DNA of 64,000 bases from JADLGL01 sp963667605 (GCA_963667605.2 CAXXUZ010000001.1:186001-250000); one strand, 5' to 3'. Shown: positions 9,417 through 17,921, numbered from the stretch's first letter. The notes: generated from the letters alone by a model not told the origin. A program made the numbers and translations.

Positions 9417-9570
9417 GATGAACGGCTGCTGAACAACGGACTCAAGCCCGGTTCAGATTGGCCCGGCTAGCTTCAACTCATCGCGAAACCGGGCGATCGT
9501 TTCCGCCCCCATCATCACCCGGTTCTCGTGCCACCGGCGGCGCCCAGCAGGACGTCGCCGGTGCTTTTTT
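9417..9570 (+). ncRNA. Candidate structured RNA, unit 1 of a tandem pair
   Basis: No coding gene is credible between 9285 and 9862. Instead two related noncoding units lie in tandem. Unit 1 begins with GATGAACGG, then GCTGAA, GGTTCAGA and TTCAA at fixed spacing. CTGAAC can pair with GTTCAG. It ends in an intrinsic terminator at 9532-9570. Unit 2 (9589-9793) repeats the same blocks at the same spacing. A free sRNA or a leader element acting on the kelch gene are both possible; I do not recognise the family. Confidence 0.45.
9532..9570 (+). terminator. Rho-independent terminator ending noncoding unit 1
   Basis: CACCGGCGGCG (9532-9542) pairs with CGTCGCCGGTG (9553-9563), 11 bp with one G-U pair, and is followed by C and six T. 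No plus-strand gene ends nearby: the previous one stops about 1 kb upstream at 8537. The terminator therefore probably ends an unannotated transcript. Confidence 0.75.
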
Positions 9571-9588
9571 CGGCCTCCACCTGCGCTC

Positions 9589-9793
9589 GATGAACGGACG
9601 CTGAATGGTCGCTTCCGATCTGGTTCAGACCGGATCGACGATGTTCAAAAGCAACGACGGCCGAGAGTTGGAGCCGTGTGCAAGGCCGGAGAGACCTCCG
9701 GCACATCTACGGGGCTGACATAGCTTCCCGCCCCCCTCCGATGTCGGTCCCCATCGGTCGGCGGCGTCCCCTTACAGGACGTCGTCGGCCGAT
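9589..9793 (+). ncRNA. Candidate structured RNA, unit 2 of a tandem pair
   Basis: This repeats the unit 1 blocks (GATGAACGG, GCTGAA, GGTTCAGA, TTCAA) with identical spacing over about 60 nt, 172 bp downstream. It ends with a 17-bp stem with three G-U pairs and a 7-nt loop (9753-9793) whose core resembles the unit 1 terminator but lacks the T-run. It stops about 70 bp before the kelch gene start, so read-through into that gene would be possible here. Confidence 0.4.
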
Positions 9794-9862
9794 TTAACGC
9801 ATTCTGCTTGAAACTGGGCCGAAGGGCTCTATCCTTGGTCTCCATAAGCAAGTGAGGGGCGC

Positions 9863-10849
9863 ATGTTCGTCAAACGAAGCATGGTACACGCCGCGGTTGC
9901 TCTCGCAGCAGCGATACTGATGACGACCGTTGCCCTGGGGCAAGTTGCTCAGATCGGCGGCCAGTGGCGGATTCTCGCGCCGGTCCCGGACCCGCGCACT
10001 GAAGTCAGCACTACAAGTGACGGCACGCTCATTTACTTTCTTGGTGGCTATGGCGTGACCCTGGCAGGCGAGCTGTCCGCGCCCAAGCCGCTATATTCCT
10101 ATAACCCGCGAAGGGATATTTGGACCCACATCGGCAACTTGCCCGAGGGAACCAACCACGCCGGTCTGGTCCACCTCGGCGGCTCACTTTATATCGTCGG
10201 TGGCTATCGCGGCGCGACCCGCGATCCGACGGCCCGTATGATCATCTATGACATTGCCGACAATCGATGGCGCGACGGACCGCCCATGCCCACAGCCCGC
10301 GGTGCGTTGGCTGTGGTGGTCGCCAATAGCCGTATTCACGCGATCGGCGGTGAGCTTGGCGAGGGTGTGCCGACCGGCGTCCATGAAATCTACGATCCGG
10401 CGACTAATTCCTGGGAAGCTGCGGCGGATATGCCGACCCCGCGTGAGCATCTGGCTGCCGCGGTCGTTGGCAACCAGATCATTGCAATGGCTGGACGCAA
10501 CAGTCTCACCAGCACCCTCACCTCCAATGAAGTATATGATGTCACAAGCAACAGCTGGGCCGTAGGTGCCGACGTCCCTATCGGCCGCAGTGGCGTCGCC
10601 GCCGTCAGCCTGAACGGTTATGTGTATCTTTTTGGCGGTGAAGAGTTTGACGATGGCGATCGTACATTCGACGAAGCTGAGCGTTATGATCCGGCGGCCA
10701 ACAGATGGGAGCGTCTGCCGCCGATGCCGACCGCTCGCCACGGCCTGGCCGCCGCCGTCGTCAACGGTAGGATCTACGTTCTCTCCGGTGGGCGAGAAGC
10801 CGGGTTTAGTTTCAGCCGGCTCAATGAGCGCCTAACTCCCGATCCGTAG
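9863..10849 (+). CDS. Exported kelch-repeat beta-propeller protein
   Basis: A 328-residue protein with a signal peptide (basic MFVKRS start, hydrophobic stretch to about residue 24, likely cleavage near ALGQ). It then has about six kelch motifs of roughly 48 residues, each with a YDPxxNxW-type strand and a GG pair (for example IYDIADNRWRDGPPMPTARG and RYDPAANRWERLPPMPTARH). These would form a beta-propeller. No catalytic residues of galactose oxidase are evident, so it is probably a binding or scaffolding protein in the periplasm or outside the cell. The ATG at 9863 has GAGGGG upstream. It follows the tandem noncoding units, which may affect its expression. Confidence 0.88.
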   Translation: MFVKRSMVHAAVALAAAILMTTVALGQVAQIGGQWRILAPVPDPRTEVSTTSDGTLIYFLGGYGVTLAGELSAPKPLYSYNPRRDIWTHIGNLPEGTNHAGLVHLGGSLYIVGGYRGATRDPTARMIIYDIADNRWRDGPPMPTARGALAVVVANSRIHAIGGELGEGVPTGVHEIYDPATNSWEAAADMPTPREHLAAAVVGNQIIAMAGRNSLTSTLTSNEVYDVTSNSWAVGADVPIGRSGVAAVSLNGYVYLFGGEEFDDGDRTFDEAERYDPAANRWERLPPMPTARHGLAAAVVNGRIYVLSGGREAGFSFSRLNERLTPDP

Positions 10850-11010
10850 CGGTTGATACGCCAAAGTTCCAACCCAAGGCGGCATTGCGCTAATTCAGGC
10901 CGTTATCCGTGATTCCGGGCGCGCCCTTGCTCTGCTGGTCGACCAACGATTTTCGGGCGGCTGATCAAGGAAACTTCACTTTCAGAAGCTGTGTCATCGG
11001 CATATTCCTA

Positions 11011-12156
11011 GTGGATAAAATTTGACGTTTGAATCCCGCGAGGGATTCTCGCCGGGCACGTCGTGTGCGAGTCTGGCGCATGCGGCCAGGAATCATCGTC
11101 GATGTGAGTACCGCCGACCGTGCTCGTCTCGAAGCGGTCGTTGCGGACCGGAACAGCCGGCAGAAACACGTGTGGCGGGCACGGATCGTCCTTCTGAGCG
11201 GGGATGGTCTCGGCACGGTCGAGATCATGCGCCGCACCGGCAAGAGCAAGACAGCGGTTTGGCGTTGGCAGGAGCGCTTCATGCACGAGGGTGTCGAGGG
11301 GTTGCTGCGGGACAAGACGCGACCCTCGCGCGTTCCGCCGCTCGGCCGGGAAATCGCTGACCGCGTCGTCGCGCTGACGCTGAGTGCGCCGCGCCACGAG
11401 GCGACACATTGGACGGCGCCGGCGATGGCCAAGACGGTCGGCATCAGCGTCAGCGCGGTACAGCGCATCTGGCGGGCGCACGGGCTTCAGCCCCACCGGG
11501 TCCGGCAGTTCAAGCTGTCGCGTGACCCGGAGTTCATTCCCAAGCTGCGGGACATCGTCGGCCTTTATGTCGATCCGCCGGCGCACGCCGTTGTCCTGTC
11601 GGTTGACGAGAAGAGCCAGATCCAGGCGCTCGACCGCACCCAACCCGGGCTGCCGATGAAGACGGGACGCGCGGGCACGATGACGCATGACTACAAGCGG
11701 CACGGCACGACCACGCTGTTCGCCGCGCTGAACGTGCTCGAAGGGCGTGTCATCGGCCAGTGCATGCAGCGCCATCGACACCAAGAGTTCATTCGCTTCC
11801 TCAACGCCATCGAGGCCGACGTGCCCGCGGGAAAGCTGGTCCATGTGATCCTCGACAACTACGCCGCCCACAAGCATCCCAAGGTCCGCGGGTGGCTTAC
11901 GCGCCATCCGCGCTTTTTCTTCCACTTCACCCCAACATCCTGCTCCTGGCTCAACGCCGTCGAAGGTTTCTTCGCAAAGCTCGCAAAGCAACGTCTCAAG
12001 CGCGGCGTCTTCCACTCGATCGTCGATCTCCAGGCCACCATCAACCGCTTCCTCGAACACACCAACAACGATCCGCAGCCCTTCATCTGGACAAAGGATC
12101 CCGACAAAATCATCGCCGCTGTCAGACGCGGGCATCAAGCGTTAGATTTCATCCAC
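11011..12156 (+). mobile_element. IS630-family insertion sequence, copy 1
   Basis: A 1146-bp element whose ends are imperfect inverted repeats beginning GTGGATAAAATTTGACG on the left and GTGGATGAAATCTAACG (reverse complement) on the right. A TA dinucleotide is present at both edges, the standard IS630 target duplication. The pre-insertion site reads CTAG. Two nearly identical copies of the same length lie at 56722-57867 and 59112-60257. It lies between the kelch gene and a thioredoxin-like gene and may have separated the latter from its promoter. Confidence 0.93.
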
Positions 12157-12159
12157 TAG
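11080..12159 (+). CDS. IS630-family transposase (copy 1)
   Basis: DDE transposase that cuts and pastes the element at TA targets. From the first in-frame TTG (11029) it has 376 residues; the ATG at 11080 (MRPGIIVDVSTADRARLE) is the likelier start, giving 359. An N-terminal helix-turn-helix region includes MRRTGKSKTAVWRWQERF. The catalytic triad by the long numbering is D193 (LSVDEKSQ), D276 (VILDNYAAHK) and E312 (WLNAVEGFF). The stop codon TAG is not inside the element: it is formed by the duplicated TA plus the flanking G. Copies 2 and 3 differ by only a few residues, so transposition was recent. Confidence 0.95.
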   Translation: MRPGIIVDVSTADRARLEAVVADRNSRQKHVWRARIVLLSGDGLGTVEIMRRTGKSKTAVWRWQERFMHEGVEGLLRDKTRPSRVPPLGREIADRVVALTLSAPRHEATHWTAPAMAKTVGISVSAVQRIWRAHGLQPHRVRQFKLSRDPEFIPKLRDIVGLYVDPPAHAVVLSVDEKSQIQALDRTQPGLPMKTGRAGTMTHDYKRHGTTTLFAALNVLEGRVIGQCMQRHRHQEFIRFLNAIEADVPAGKLVHVILDNYAAHKHPKVRGWLTRHPRFFFHFTPTSCSWLNAVEGFFAKLAKQRLKRGVFHSIVDLQATINRFLEHTNNDPQPFIWTKDPDKIIAAVRRGHQALDFIH

Positions 12160-12216
12160 ATCGTCATCGGACTTCACCAAAGATTCTGATTGAGGCTGCG
12201 TTATGCAGGCGCGTTC

Positions 12217-12627
12217 GTGATCAAAACCGTTGCCGCGGTCACCGGCGGCTTGATCATAGGTGCGGTTGTCATGTTCTTCCTGGCTGCGCCGAATGTCAGC
12301 GCGCTGGAGTTCAATCCCTATTCCGCCGACGAATTCCAAGCTGCGCAGGCCGCCGGAGCGCCGGTCCTTATCGATATTCATGCGGATTGGTGTTCGACCT
12401 GTCAGGCGCAGCGGCGAGTGTTGAGTTCGCTGGTTGATGATCCGCGCTTTGCCGACCTCGTCATTTTCGAGGTCGATTACGACACTGAAAAGAACATTAT
12501 GAGGTACTTCAACGCATCTCAACGCAGCACATTGATTGTCTTCCGCGGATCGACGGAGTTTGGCAGGATCGTCGGAATCACCAACTTTGCGGCAATCGAG
12601 GCGCTTTTGGTCGCTGTCGTCGAATAA
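12217..12627 (+). CDS. Thioredoxin-fold protein, membrane-anchored
   Basis: About 136 residues from a GTG at 12217 (an in-frame TTG at 12190 gives 145). An N-terminal transmembrane segment or uncleaved signal (TVAAVTGGLIIGAVVMFFLAA) is followed by a thioredoxin-like domain with the redox motif WCSTC, as in DsbD-C or thiol:disulfide interchange-like proteins. It is probably periplasm-facing and reduces or oxidises partner proteins. The domain is short, ending in STLIVFRGSTEFGRIVG where the cis-proline loop usually is; here the position is Ser-Thr and not Thr-Pro, which is unusual. The IS630 copy ends only 61 bp upstream, so the native promoter may be lost. Confidence 0.78.
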   Translation: MIKTVAAVTGGLIIGAVVMFFLAAPNVSALEFNPYSADEFQAAQAAGAPVLIDIHADWCSTCQAQRRVLSSLVDDPRFADLVIFEVDYDTEKNIMRYFNASQRSTLIVFRGSTEFGRIVGITNFAAIEALLVAVVE

Positions 12628-12891
12628 CTCGGTCGCTAGTTGAGTTGCCTAGGCTGCCCGATCCTCATATCAGGCTGAGTTTGGTCGAGGCTGACGGCGT
12701 TCCTCCGCGCCTCCGCATCCATCCAACGCTCCTTGGGGTGGAGGACCAGTAGCCACAGGCTAAGCATCAACGATAGAAAGTGGTTCGGAACATTCTTCTA
12801 GCGGGGATCTCGATGTCGCTGTCAACATGCGCAGCGGCGATGCCGAGCGTCCGTCGAAGCGAAGCGGACAGAAGACGGACATCTTGGCTTG

Positions 12892-13845
12892 ATGGAGCTG
12901 GCTTCAATCGCAGCGAATCCGGTCCCACCCGGAGGGCGCGTTGAACAGGTGGTTACCGAGGACGGTATTCGCCTCCGATGTACGCGCTGGCCCGCGACCG
13001 GTGCCGATCACAAAGGGACGGTTCTGATTCTGCAAGGGCGAACCGATTTCATCGAGAAATATTTTGAGGCTATAGCCGATTTGCAGAATCGGGGATTCGC
13101 CGTCGTCGCATTCGATTGGCGCGGACAGGGCGGCTCGCAACGTTTGGTCGAGGGCCGATGCCATATCGAAGGCTTTGCCGACTACGATCGCGACCTCGAT
13201 GCCATCATGCGGCAGGTGGTGTTGCCGGACTGTCCGCCGCCGATCTTCGTGCTAGCCCATTCGATGGGTGCCTTGGTCTGCCTTCGCGCGGTCCATGAGG
13301 GGCGAGCGCGATTCACACGGACGGTACTTATAGCGCCAATGTTGAGCCTGTCGCGGCTCAGCGCACCGCCGATGGGCATGGTTCGTTTCCTGACTGGACT
13401 GGGCCTATTTCTCGGGCGCGATTTGGGTCAGGCCGCCAATCGGGCACTGCGGGCGCGAGACGAGCCGATGGACGAACCGCGCCAGCAGAAATTGTCGGAA
13501 GTCCTGCGATTCGCGCCGGCGCTCAGAACCGGTCGACCGACGATACGTTGGGTCTATTCCGCTGCCCGGGCGATGAAGGCCGTCAGCGCCGATGATTTCG
13601 CGCGGACGATCAAGCCGCCGACCCTGGTGATCGCAGCTGGTCGCGATCGCATTGTTTCCAATGATTCGATCGAACGCTTCAGCGCCGACCTGCCCTCGGG
13701 CGCGCAGATCGTCATTCCTGGCGCCGGCCATGAATTGTTGCTGGAGCCGGATTCGGTTCGCGAGCAGTTTTGGGGTGCGTTCGACGCCTTCGTACCAGGA
13801 ACCGATCCGTTCCAATCCACCTCAGTCGCCGGTGAGCCTGGCTAA
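12892..13845 (+). CDS. Alpha/beta hydrolase (serine aminopeptidase S33 / lysophospholipase-like)
   Basis: A 317-residue cytoplasmic alpha/beta hydrolase of the monoacylglycerol lipase / lysophospholipase L2 group. The nucleophile elbow is AHSMGAL (GxSxG-like, with Ser in HSM). The acid is in AAGRDRIVS and the histidine in GAGHELLLE. WRGQGGSQR follows strand 4, where this family usually has a DxRGxGxS loop. The physiological substrate cannot be read; a lysophospholipid or monoglyceride is typical. The ATG at 12892 follows a possible TTG at 12889. Its end overlaps the convergent hisN gene by 24 bp. Confidence 0.88.
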   Translation: MELASIAANPVPPGGRVEQVVTEDGIRLRCTRWPATGADHKGTVLILQGRTDFIEKYFEAIADLQNRGFAVVAFDWRGQGGSQRLVEGRCHIEGFADYDRDLDAIMRQVVLPDCPPPIFVLAHSMGALVCLRAVHEGRARFTRTVLIAPMLSLSRLSAPPMGMVRFLTGLGLFLGRDLGQAANRALRARDEPMDEPRQQKLSEVLRFAPALRTGRPTIRWVYSAARAMKAVSADDFARTIKPPTLVIAAGRDRIVSNDSIERFSADLPSGAQIVIPGAGHELLLEPDSVREQFWGAFDAFVPGTDPFQSTSVAGEPG

Positions 13846-14604
13846 AATCCGGTCGTGCAATCTGGCATCGCCGGAGGCGACGATTTGTCCTGAATCCGGT
13901 GGTGGGTTGCCTTGCCAGTCTGTCACAATTCCGCCGGCACCCTCGATGATCGGGATCAGTGGCAGGATGTCGAAGGGCTGAAGCTCGGATTCGATGACCG
14001 CATCGACGAAACCGGACGCAACCATGCAATAAGCGTAGCAATCGGTCCCGTACCTTGCGAGCCGGGCTTCCTTCTCGACCCGGTGATAGGCGGTGAGATC
14101 GGTGGCCGAAAACTGGTGCGGAGAGGTGGTAAAGATCACAGCCTCGTCAATAGCAGCGCAGTTTCTGGTGTGGAGCTGGCGTGGTCCCCCCGGGCCGCTA
14201 TAATGCGCCGAGGTGCAGTCGCCGAAATAGCGCTCCCCGGTAAAGGGCTGGGCCATAAGCCCGAGGCTCGGCTTGCCATTTTCGACGAGCCCAATCAGCA
14301 CACCCCAGACCGGCAAGCCGGAAATAAATGACCGAGTCCCGTCGATCGGGTCGATCACCCAGACCGTTTCGGCATCGGCGGCGATTGTTCCGAATTCCTC
14401 GCCGACAATCCCATGGTTGGGGTAGGTCGCCGCGATCTCGTCTCGGATGGCCTGCTCGGCCGCCTTGTCGGCGATGGTTACCGGGTCGAAACGACGCTCG
14501 TCTTTGCTTTCGACGATGAATTGCCGGCGGAAGTGAGGGAGTATCGAAGCGCTGGCAATTTCGGCGAGGCGTTCCAGGAACTCCCGATATTCAGGCGACG
14601 GCAC
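13822..14604 (-). CDS. hisN: Histidinol-phosphatase of the inositol monophosphatase family
   Basis: A 260-residue Mg-dependent phosphatase. The metal-binding motifs are GEE (E69, E70) and DPIDGTRSF (D85, D88), with a later D in DILPLIPIIEGAGG. The sequence context (DPVTIADKAAE, SFISGLPVWGVLIGL, QPFTGERYFGD) resembles the alphaproteobacterial HisN subgroup, which dephosphorylates L-histidinol phosphate in histidine synthesis, more than true inositol monophosphatase. It is convergent with the alpha/beta hydrolase. The histidine-linked N-formylglutamate amidohydrolase gene lies next upstream, followed by cpdR, a neighbourhood I believe is common in Alphaproteobacteria. Confidence 0.85.
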   Translation of the reverse strand: MPSPEYREFLERLAEIASASILPHFRRQFIVESKDERRFDPVTIADKAAEQAIRDEIAATYPNHGIVGEEFGTIAADAETVWVIDPIDGTRSFISGLPVWGVLIGLVENGKPSLGLMAQPFTGERYFGDCTSAHYSGPGGPRQLHTRNCAAIDEAVIFTTSPHQFSATDLTAYHRVEKEARLARYGTDCYAYCMVASGFVDAVIESELQPFDILPLIPIIEGAGGIVTDWQGNPPPDSGQIVASGDARLHDRILARLTGD

Positions 14605-14770
14605 GCCGATATCCTCTGATTTCTATCCAGGCTGTCGCTTCTGTGCAACGATTTTTTCCGTAGAAAACATCGGTTTTTGAGGGGTTCACTGTGTCGACTG
14701 CCAATTTTGTGACCGCTTTCGCCAATTTATGTCCTTGAAGATCGCTACAACTGCGTCAACATCAGATAGG

Positions 14771-14860
14771 CGGCAACGGATACCGTCCTTGCCGCTGCCC
14801 TCCTTGGGCGTTTCATCCCTAGACTCGGGCCGGGTCGTTTCAGCGACTGGCCCTTTTTTT
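14771..14860 (+). ncRNA. Candidate intergenic sRNA with anti-Shine-Dalgarno loop and terminator
   Basis: Three consecutive hairpins are visible on the plus strand. The first is CGGCAA/TTGCCG with an inner CGG/CCG (14771-14794). The second is GCCC-TCCTT-GGGC (14797-14809), which exposes a CCUCCUU-like stretch able to pair with ribosome binding sites. The third is an intrinsic terminator: GGGCC through GGCCC (14827-14853) followed by seven T. No plus-strand gene ends within 900 bp upstream. CU-rich loop sRNAs are known in Alphaproteobacteria. I could not place the promoter or 5' end with confidence. Confidence 0.5.
14827..14860 (+). terminator. Rho-independent terminator
   Basis: The stem begins GGGCC and closes with GGCCC, includes inner pairs TCG/CGA and one bulged G, and is followed by TTTTTTT. 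It is strong by eye. It ends the candidate sRNA or a long 3' tail from the alpha/beta hydrolase transcript. Confidence 0.75.
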
Positions 14861-14872
14861 GAGCGACGGATT

Positions 14873-15763
14873 CTACTCCGCGGCCTCGCGAGGCTCGCTG
14901 ACCAAATCGCCGCATGAGTGCGCCAGCTCGCCAATCAGGACAGCGAGGTCAGCCTGTAACGGCGCAAAGCCCCTGGTCTTCCGCAGCGTTTGCTCGTTGA
15001 GATAAAGGGCTCGATTGATCTCAATCTGAATGGCGTGGACTCCCTCGGTTGGGCGGCCGTAATGCTCGGTGATGAAGCCGCCGGCATAGGGCCGATTACG
15101 GGCGACGTCATAGCCGCGTCGAACCAGAACCGCCTCAGTCAACTCGGTTAGCGCCGCAGTGCAGCTGGTGCCGTGACGGTCGCCGAGGACGAAATCGGGG
15201 CGGCCGCGAAGACCGGCGGGTCTGACGGTGGAGGGCATCGAATGGCAATCGATCAACACGGAGAAACCGTAGGCAGCGCGCGTCCGGTCGATCAGACGAC
15301 GCAGCGCTCGGTGATAGGGGACATAGGCTTGCTCGATCCGCGACAGGGCATCGGCGATCGCCAGTGGCACGGTGTATATCGCCTTGCCGTCAGCGACCAC
15401 TCGCGGGATTGTTCCGAGCCCGCTGGCGACCCGCGTCGACCTCGTGTTGGCGAATGAAGGAAGGCTGCCGACGAACATTTTTGGGTCGAGCTCGAAGGGT
15501 TCGCGATTGACGTCGAGCCAGGCGCGCGGAAAATGCGCCCGCAGCAAAAACGCGCCATTGTCGACCGCGGCGATAAACAGCTGATCGACATGGATATCTT
15601 CCGACTGGCGGATGGTACGTTGATCCAGTCGCGAGATGGCAAGAAAGGATGACGGGTAGTCAGAGCCGCTGTGGGGCGAATTGAAGATCAGCGGTGCTTG
15701 TGAACGCGCTGGCTCAATCAGTTCGAACGACTTGCTCGAGTCGGAGGGGCTGCTCTCAGCCAT
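14873..15763 (-). CDS. N-formylglutamate amidohydrolase family protein
   Basis: A 296-residue zinc-dependent amidohydrolase of the HutG-like (FGase) family, which releases formate or related acyl groups from N-acylglutamate, the last step of one histidine degradation route. Family marks are LIFNSPHSGSDYP at the N-terminus, WLDVNREPFELDP, IDCHSMPS and AGGFITEHYGRP, followed by HAIQIEINRALYLNE. The ATG at 15763 was chosen because similarity begins soon after it; the frame is open further to 15850. It is divergent from cpdR. No other hut genes are nearby, so its real substrate is uncertain. Confidence 0.9.
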   Translation of the reverse strand: MAESSPSDSSKSFELIEPARSQAPLIFNSPHSGSDYPSSFLAISRLDQRTIRQSEDIHVDQLFIAAVDNGAFLLRAHFPRAWLDVNREPFELDPKMFVGSLPSFANTRSTRVASGLGTIPRVVADGKAIYTVPLAIADALSRIEQAYVPYHRALRRLIDRTRAAYGFSVLIDCHSMPSTVRPAGLRGRPDFVLGDRHGTSCTAALTELTEAVLVRRGYDVARNRPYAGGFITEHYGRPTEGVHAIQIEINRALYLNEQTLRKTRGFAPLQADLAVLIGELAHSCGDLVSEPREAAE

Positions 15764-15962
15764 TGACGCAATACCCTGCTTACCTGCATTCGCGACGACC
15801 GGTCCGTCCGCCGACGATCGAACTTGCCAAGATCGCCGATGGCTGTCCACTTATTGGATCACCGAACACAGCGTCTCGATCGAATTCACGCGATCTTTAC
15901 GAGCGTTCGAGTAATCACTTTGGTCGGCGGCGGTGGTGAAGAGGGTAATGGGAGTGGTGCTG

Positions 15963-16322
15963 ATGTCTCGGATTATCCTCGCGGAAGACGACGACGATAT
16001 GCGCCGTTTCTTGACCAAAGCACTCGAGATGGCCGGATATGACGTGGTGTCGTTCGACAACGGTCTATCGGCCTATCAGCGCCTTCGCGAGGAGCCATTC
16101 ACGCTGCTTCTGACCGATATCGTGATGCCGGAAATGGACGGCATCGAACTCGCCAGGAAAGCGACCGAACTCGACCCCGATCTCAAGGTAATGTTTATCA
16201 CTGGCTTCGCCGCGGTGGCGCTCAACCCGGATTCGCAGGCGCCGAAGGATGCCAAGGTGCTGTCCAAGCCCTTCCACCTTCGCGATCTGGTCAACGAGGT
16301 CGAAAAGCTGCTCGCCGCTTGA
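15963..16322 (+). CDS. cpdR: CpdR-type single-domain response regulator
   Basis: A 119-residue receiver domain with no output domain. The phosphoacceptor is D52 in LLLTDIVMPEMDG, the acidic pocket is EDDDD near residue 8, and the conserved Thr and Lys are in FITGFAA and SKPFHL. CpdR, when unphosphorylated, brings the ClpXP protease to the cell pole and primes it for substrates such as CtrA in Caulobacter; the CckA-ChpT phosphorelay controls it. The ATG at 15963 follows GGGAG at good spacing; earlier in-frame starts lack this. The neighbouring N-formylglutamate amidohydrolase gene is a usual cpdR neighbour. Confidence 0.88.
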   Translation: MSRIILAEDDDDMRRFLTKALEMAGYDVVSFDNGLSAYQRLREEPFTLLLTDIVMPEMDGIELARKATELDPDLKVMFITGFAAVALNPDSQAPKDAKVLSKPFHLRDLVNEVEKLLAA

Positions 16323-16400
16323 GCTAAGGATCGCTTTCGGGGCCGGGTCGGCTATTGGTGGCCAGTTGCCGGGAGGCGTGAGCGACCGTCGGGAGGCCAT

Positions 16401-17891
16401 GTGGGCGGCTACATTCTTGCGATCGATCAAGGCACGACCTCTACCCGCGCGATCGTTTTCGACGCCGGCCAACGGGCGGTGGCCAAGGCCCAAAAGGAAA
16501 TTCGACAACATTTTCCCCGTTCCGGTTGGGTCGAGCATGACCCCGAGGAGATCCGGCAGTCAGTTCTGTCGACGGTGCGCCTCGCTATGGCTGAGGCCGG
16601 TGTCGAGGCGAGCGAGATGGCGGGCGTGGGGATCACCAATCAGCGGGAGACTGTCGTCGTGTGGGACCGGACGACCGGAGTGCCGATCGCCAACGCCATC
16701 GTCTGGCAAGATCGCCGGACTACCGCGATGTGCCAGGATCTCCGGGCGCGCGGGGTCGAGCCGCTGTTCAAAGAGCGGACCGGGTTGCTCTTGGACCCCT
16801 ACTTCTCGGCGACTAAGATAGCGTGGCTTCTCGATAATGTGGATGGTGCCCGCGATGCGGCGGAGGCCGGCAATGTCGCGTTCGGAACCATCGATAGCTA
16901 TCTCATCTGGAGGCTTACCGGCGGCCGGGTGCACGCAACTGACGCCACCAACGCCTCACGGACACTGATCTTCGACATTAGCGGCAATCACTGGGACTTG
17001 GATCTTCTGGAGATTCTCGCGATCCCGGCAGCAGTTCTGTCGGAGGTCAAGGATTGCGCTACTGATTTCGGGGCGACCGAGGCGGCGTTGTTCGGCGGGT
17101 CGATACCAATCCGCGGCGTTGCCGGGGATCAGCAGGCAGCGACGATGGGGCAAGCTTGCTTCGAGACTGGTATGATCAAGTCGACTTATGGCACGGGCTG
17201 CTTCGCACTCCTCAATACCGGGGCCGATTTGGTGCGTTCGCGGAACCGTCTTTTGAGCACGATCGCCTATCGGCTCGACGGGCAGACGACCTATGCGCTG
17301 GAAGGCACGATTTTCGTTGCCGGAGCAGCTGTACAATGGCTGCTGGACAGCCTTGGGGTTATTACTACTGCCGCCGAAAGTGGAATTTTGGCCGCAACCG
17401 CCGACCCCACGCAGGACGTCTATTTCGTGCCGGCTTTCGTGGGGCTGGATGCGCCTTGGTGGGATGCCGAAGCGCGCGGCGCGTTGTTTGGTCTGACCCG
17501 AAATAGCGGACCGGCCGAAATCGCCAAAGCGGCGCTGGAAGCGGTCGCTTTTCAGACCCATGATCTTCTGGAAGCCATGAGCAGAGATTGGAGCGGCGGG
17601 CCCGCGACAGTCCTTCGCGTCGATGGCGGCATGGTTGCCTCCGATTGGGCGATGCAGCGGCTTGCCGACATTCTCGCATCGCCGGTCGATCGGCCGGCGT
17701 TCCCGGAGACCACGGCGCTTGGTGCGGCGTGGCTGGCCGGTTCCAAGGCCGGCGTCTGGCCGGATGCGAAGGGCTTTGCCAAAACTTGGGCGCTGGATCG
17801 ACGCTTCGAGCCGACGATGGACAACCGGACGCGCCAGAAACGGCTCGCCGGTTGGCGGGACGCGGTGTCACGCACGCTGACGGTACGGTAG
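16401..17891 (+). CDS. glpK: Glycerol kinase
   Basis: A 496-residue FGGY-family kinase that phosphorylates glycerol to sn-glycerol 3-phosphate in the cytoplasm. The phosphate-1 motif is DQGTTSTRAIVFD, the glycerol-binding region is NQRETVVVWDRTTG with WQDRRT, GTIDSYLIWRLTGG follows, and the adenosine motif ends in ALGAAWLAG. The start is GTG at 16401 preceded by GGGAGG 4 nt away. An ATG overlapping it is out of frame. It begins 78 bp after cpdR on the same strand, and no glpD or glpF is seen, so its regulation cannot be read. Confidence 0.96.
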   Translation: MGGYILAIDQGTTSTRAIVFDAGQRAVAKAQKEIRQHFPRSGWVEHDPEEIRQSVLSTVRLAMAEAGVEASEMAGVGITNQRETVVVWDRTTGVPIANAIVWQDRRTTAMCQDLRARGVEPLFKERTGLLLDPYFSATKIAWLLDNVDGARDAAEAGNVAFGTIDSYLIWRLTGGRVHATDATNASRTLIFDISGNHWDLDLLEILAIPAAVLSEVKDCATDFGATEAALFGGSIPIRGVAGDQQAATMGQACFETGMIKSTYGTGCFALLNTGADLVRSRNRLLSTIAYRLDGQTTYALEGTIFVAGAAVQWLLDSLGVITTAAESGILAATADPTQDVYFVPAFVGLDAPWWDAEARGALFGLTRNSGPAEIAKAALEAVAFQTHDLLEAMSRDWSGGPATVLRVDGGMVASDWAMQRLADILASPVDRPAFPETTALGAAWLAGSKAGVWPDAKGFAKTWALDRRFEPTMDNRTRQKRLAGWRDAVSRTLTVR

Positions 17892-17921
17892 TTGTGGAGC
17901 GGTGCAGGCGAGACCCTGCGC

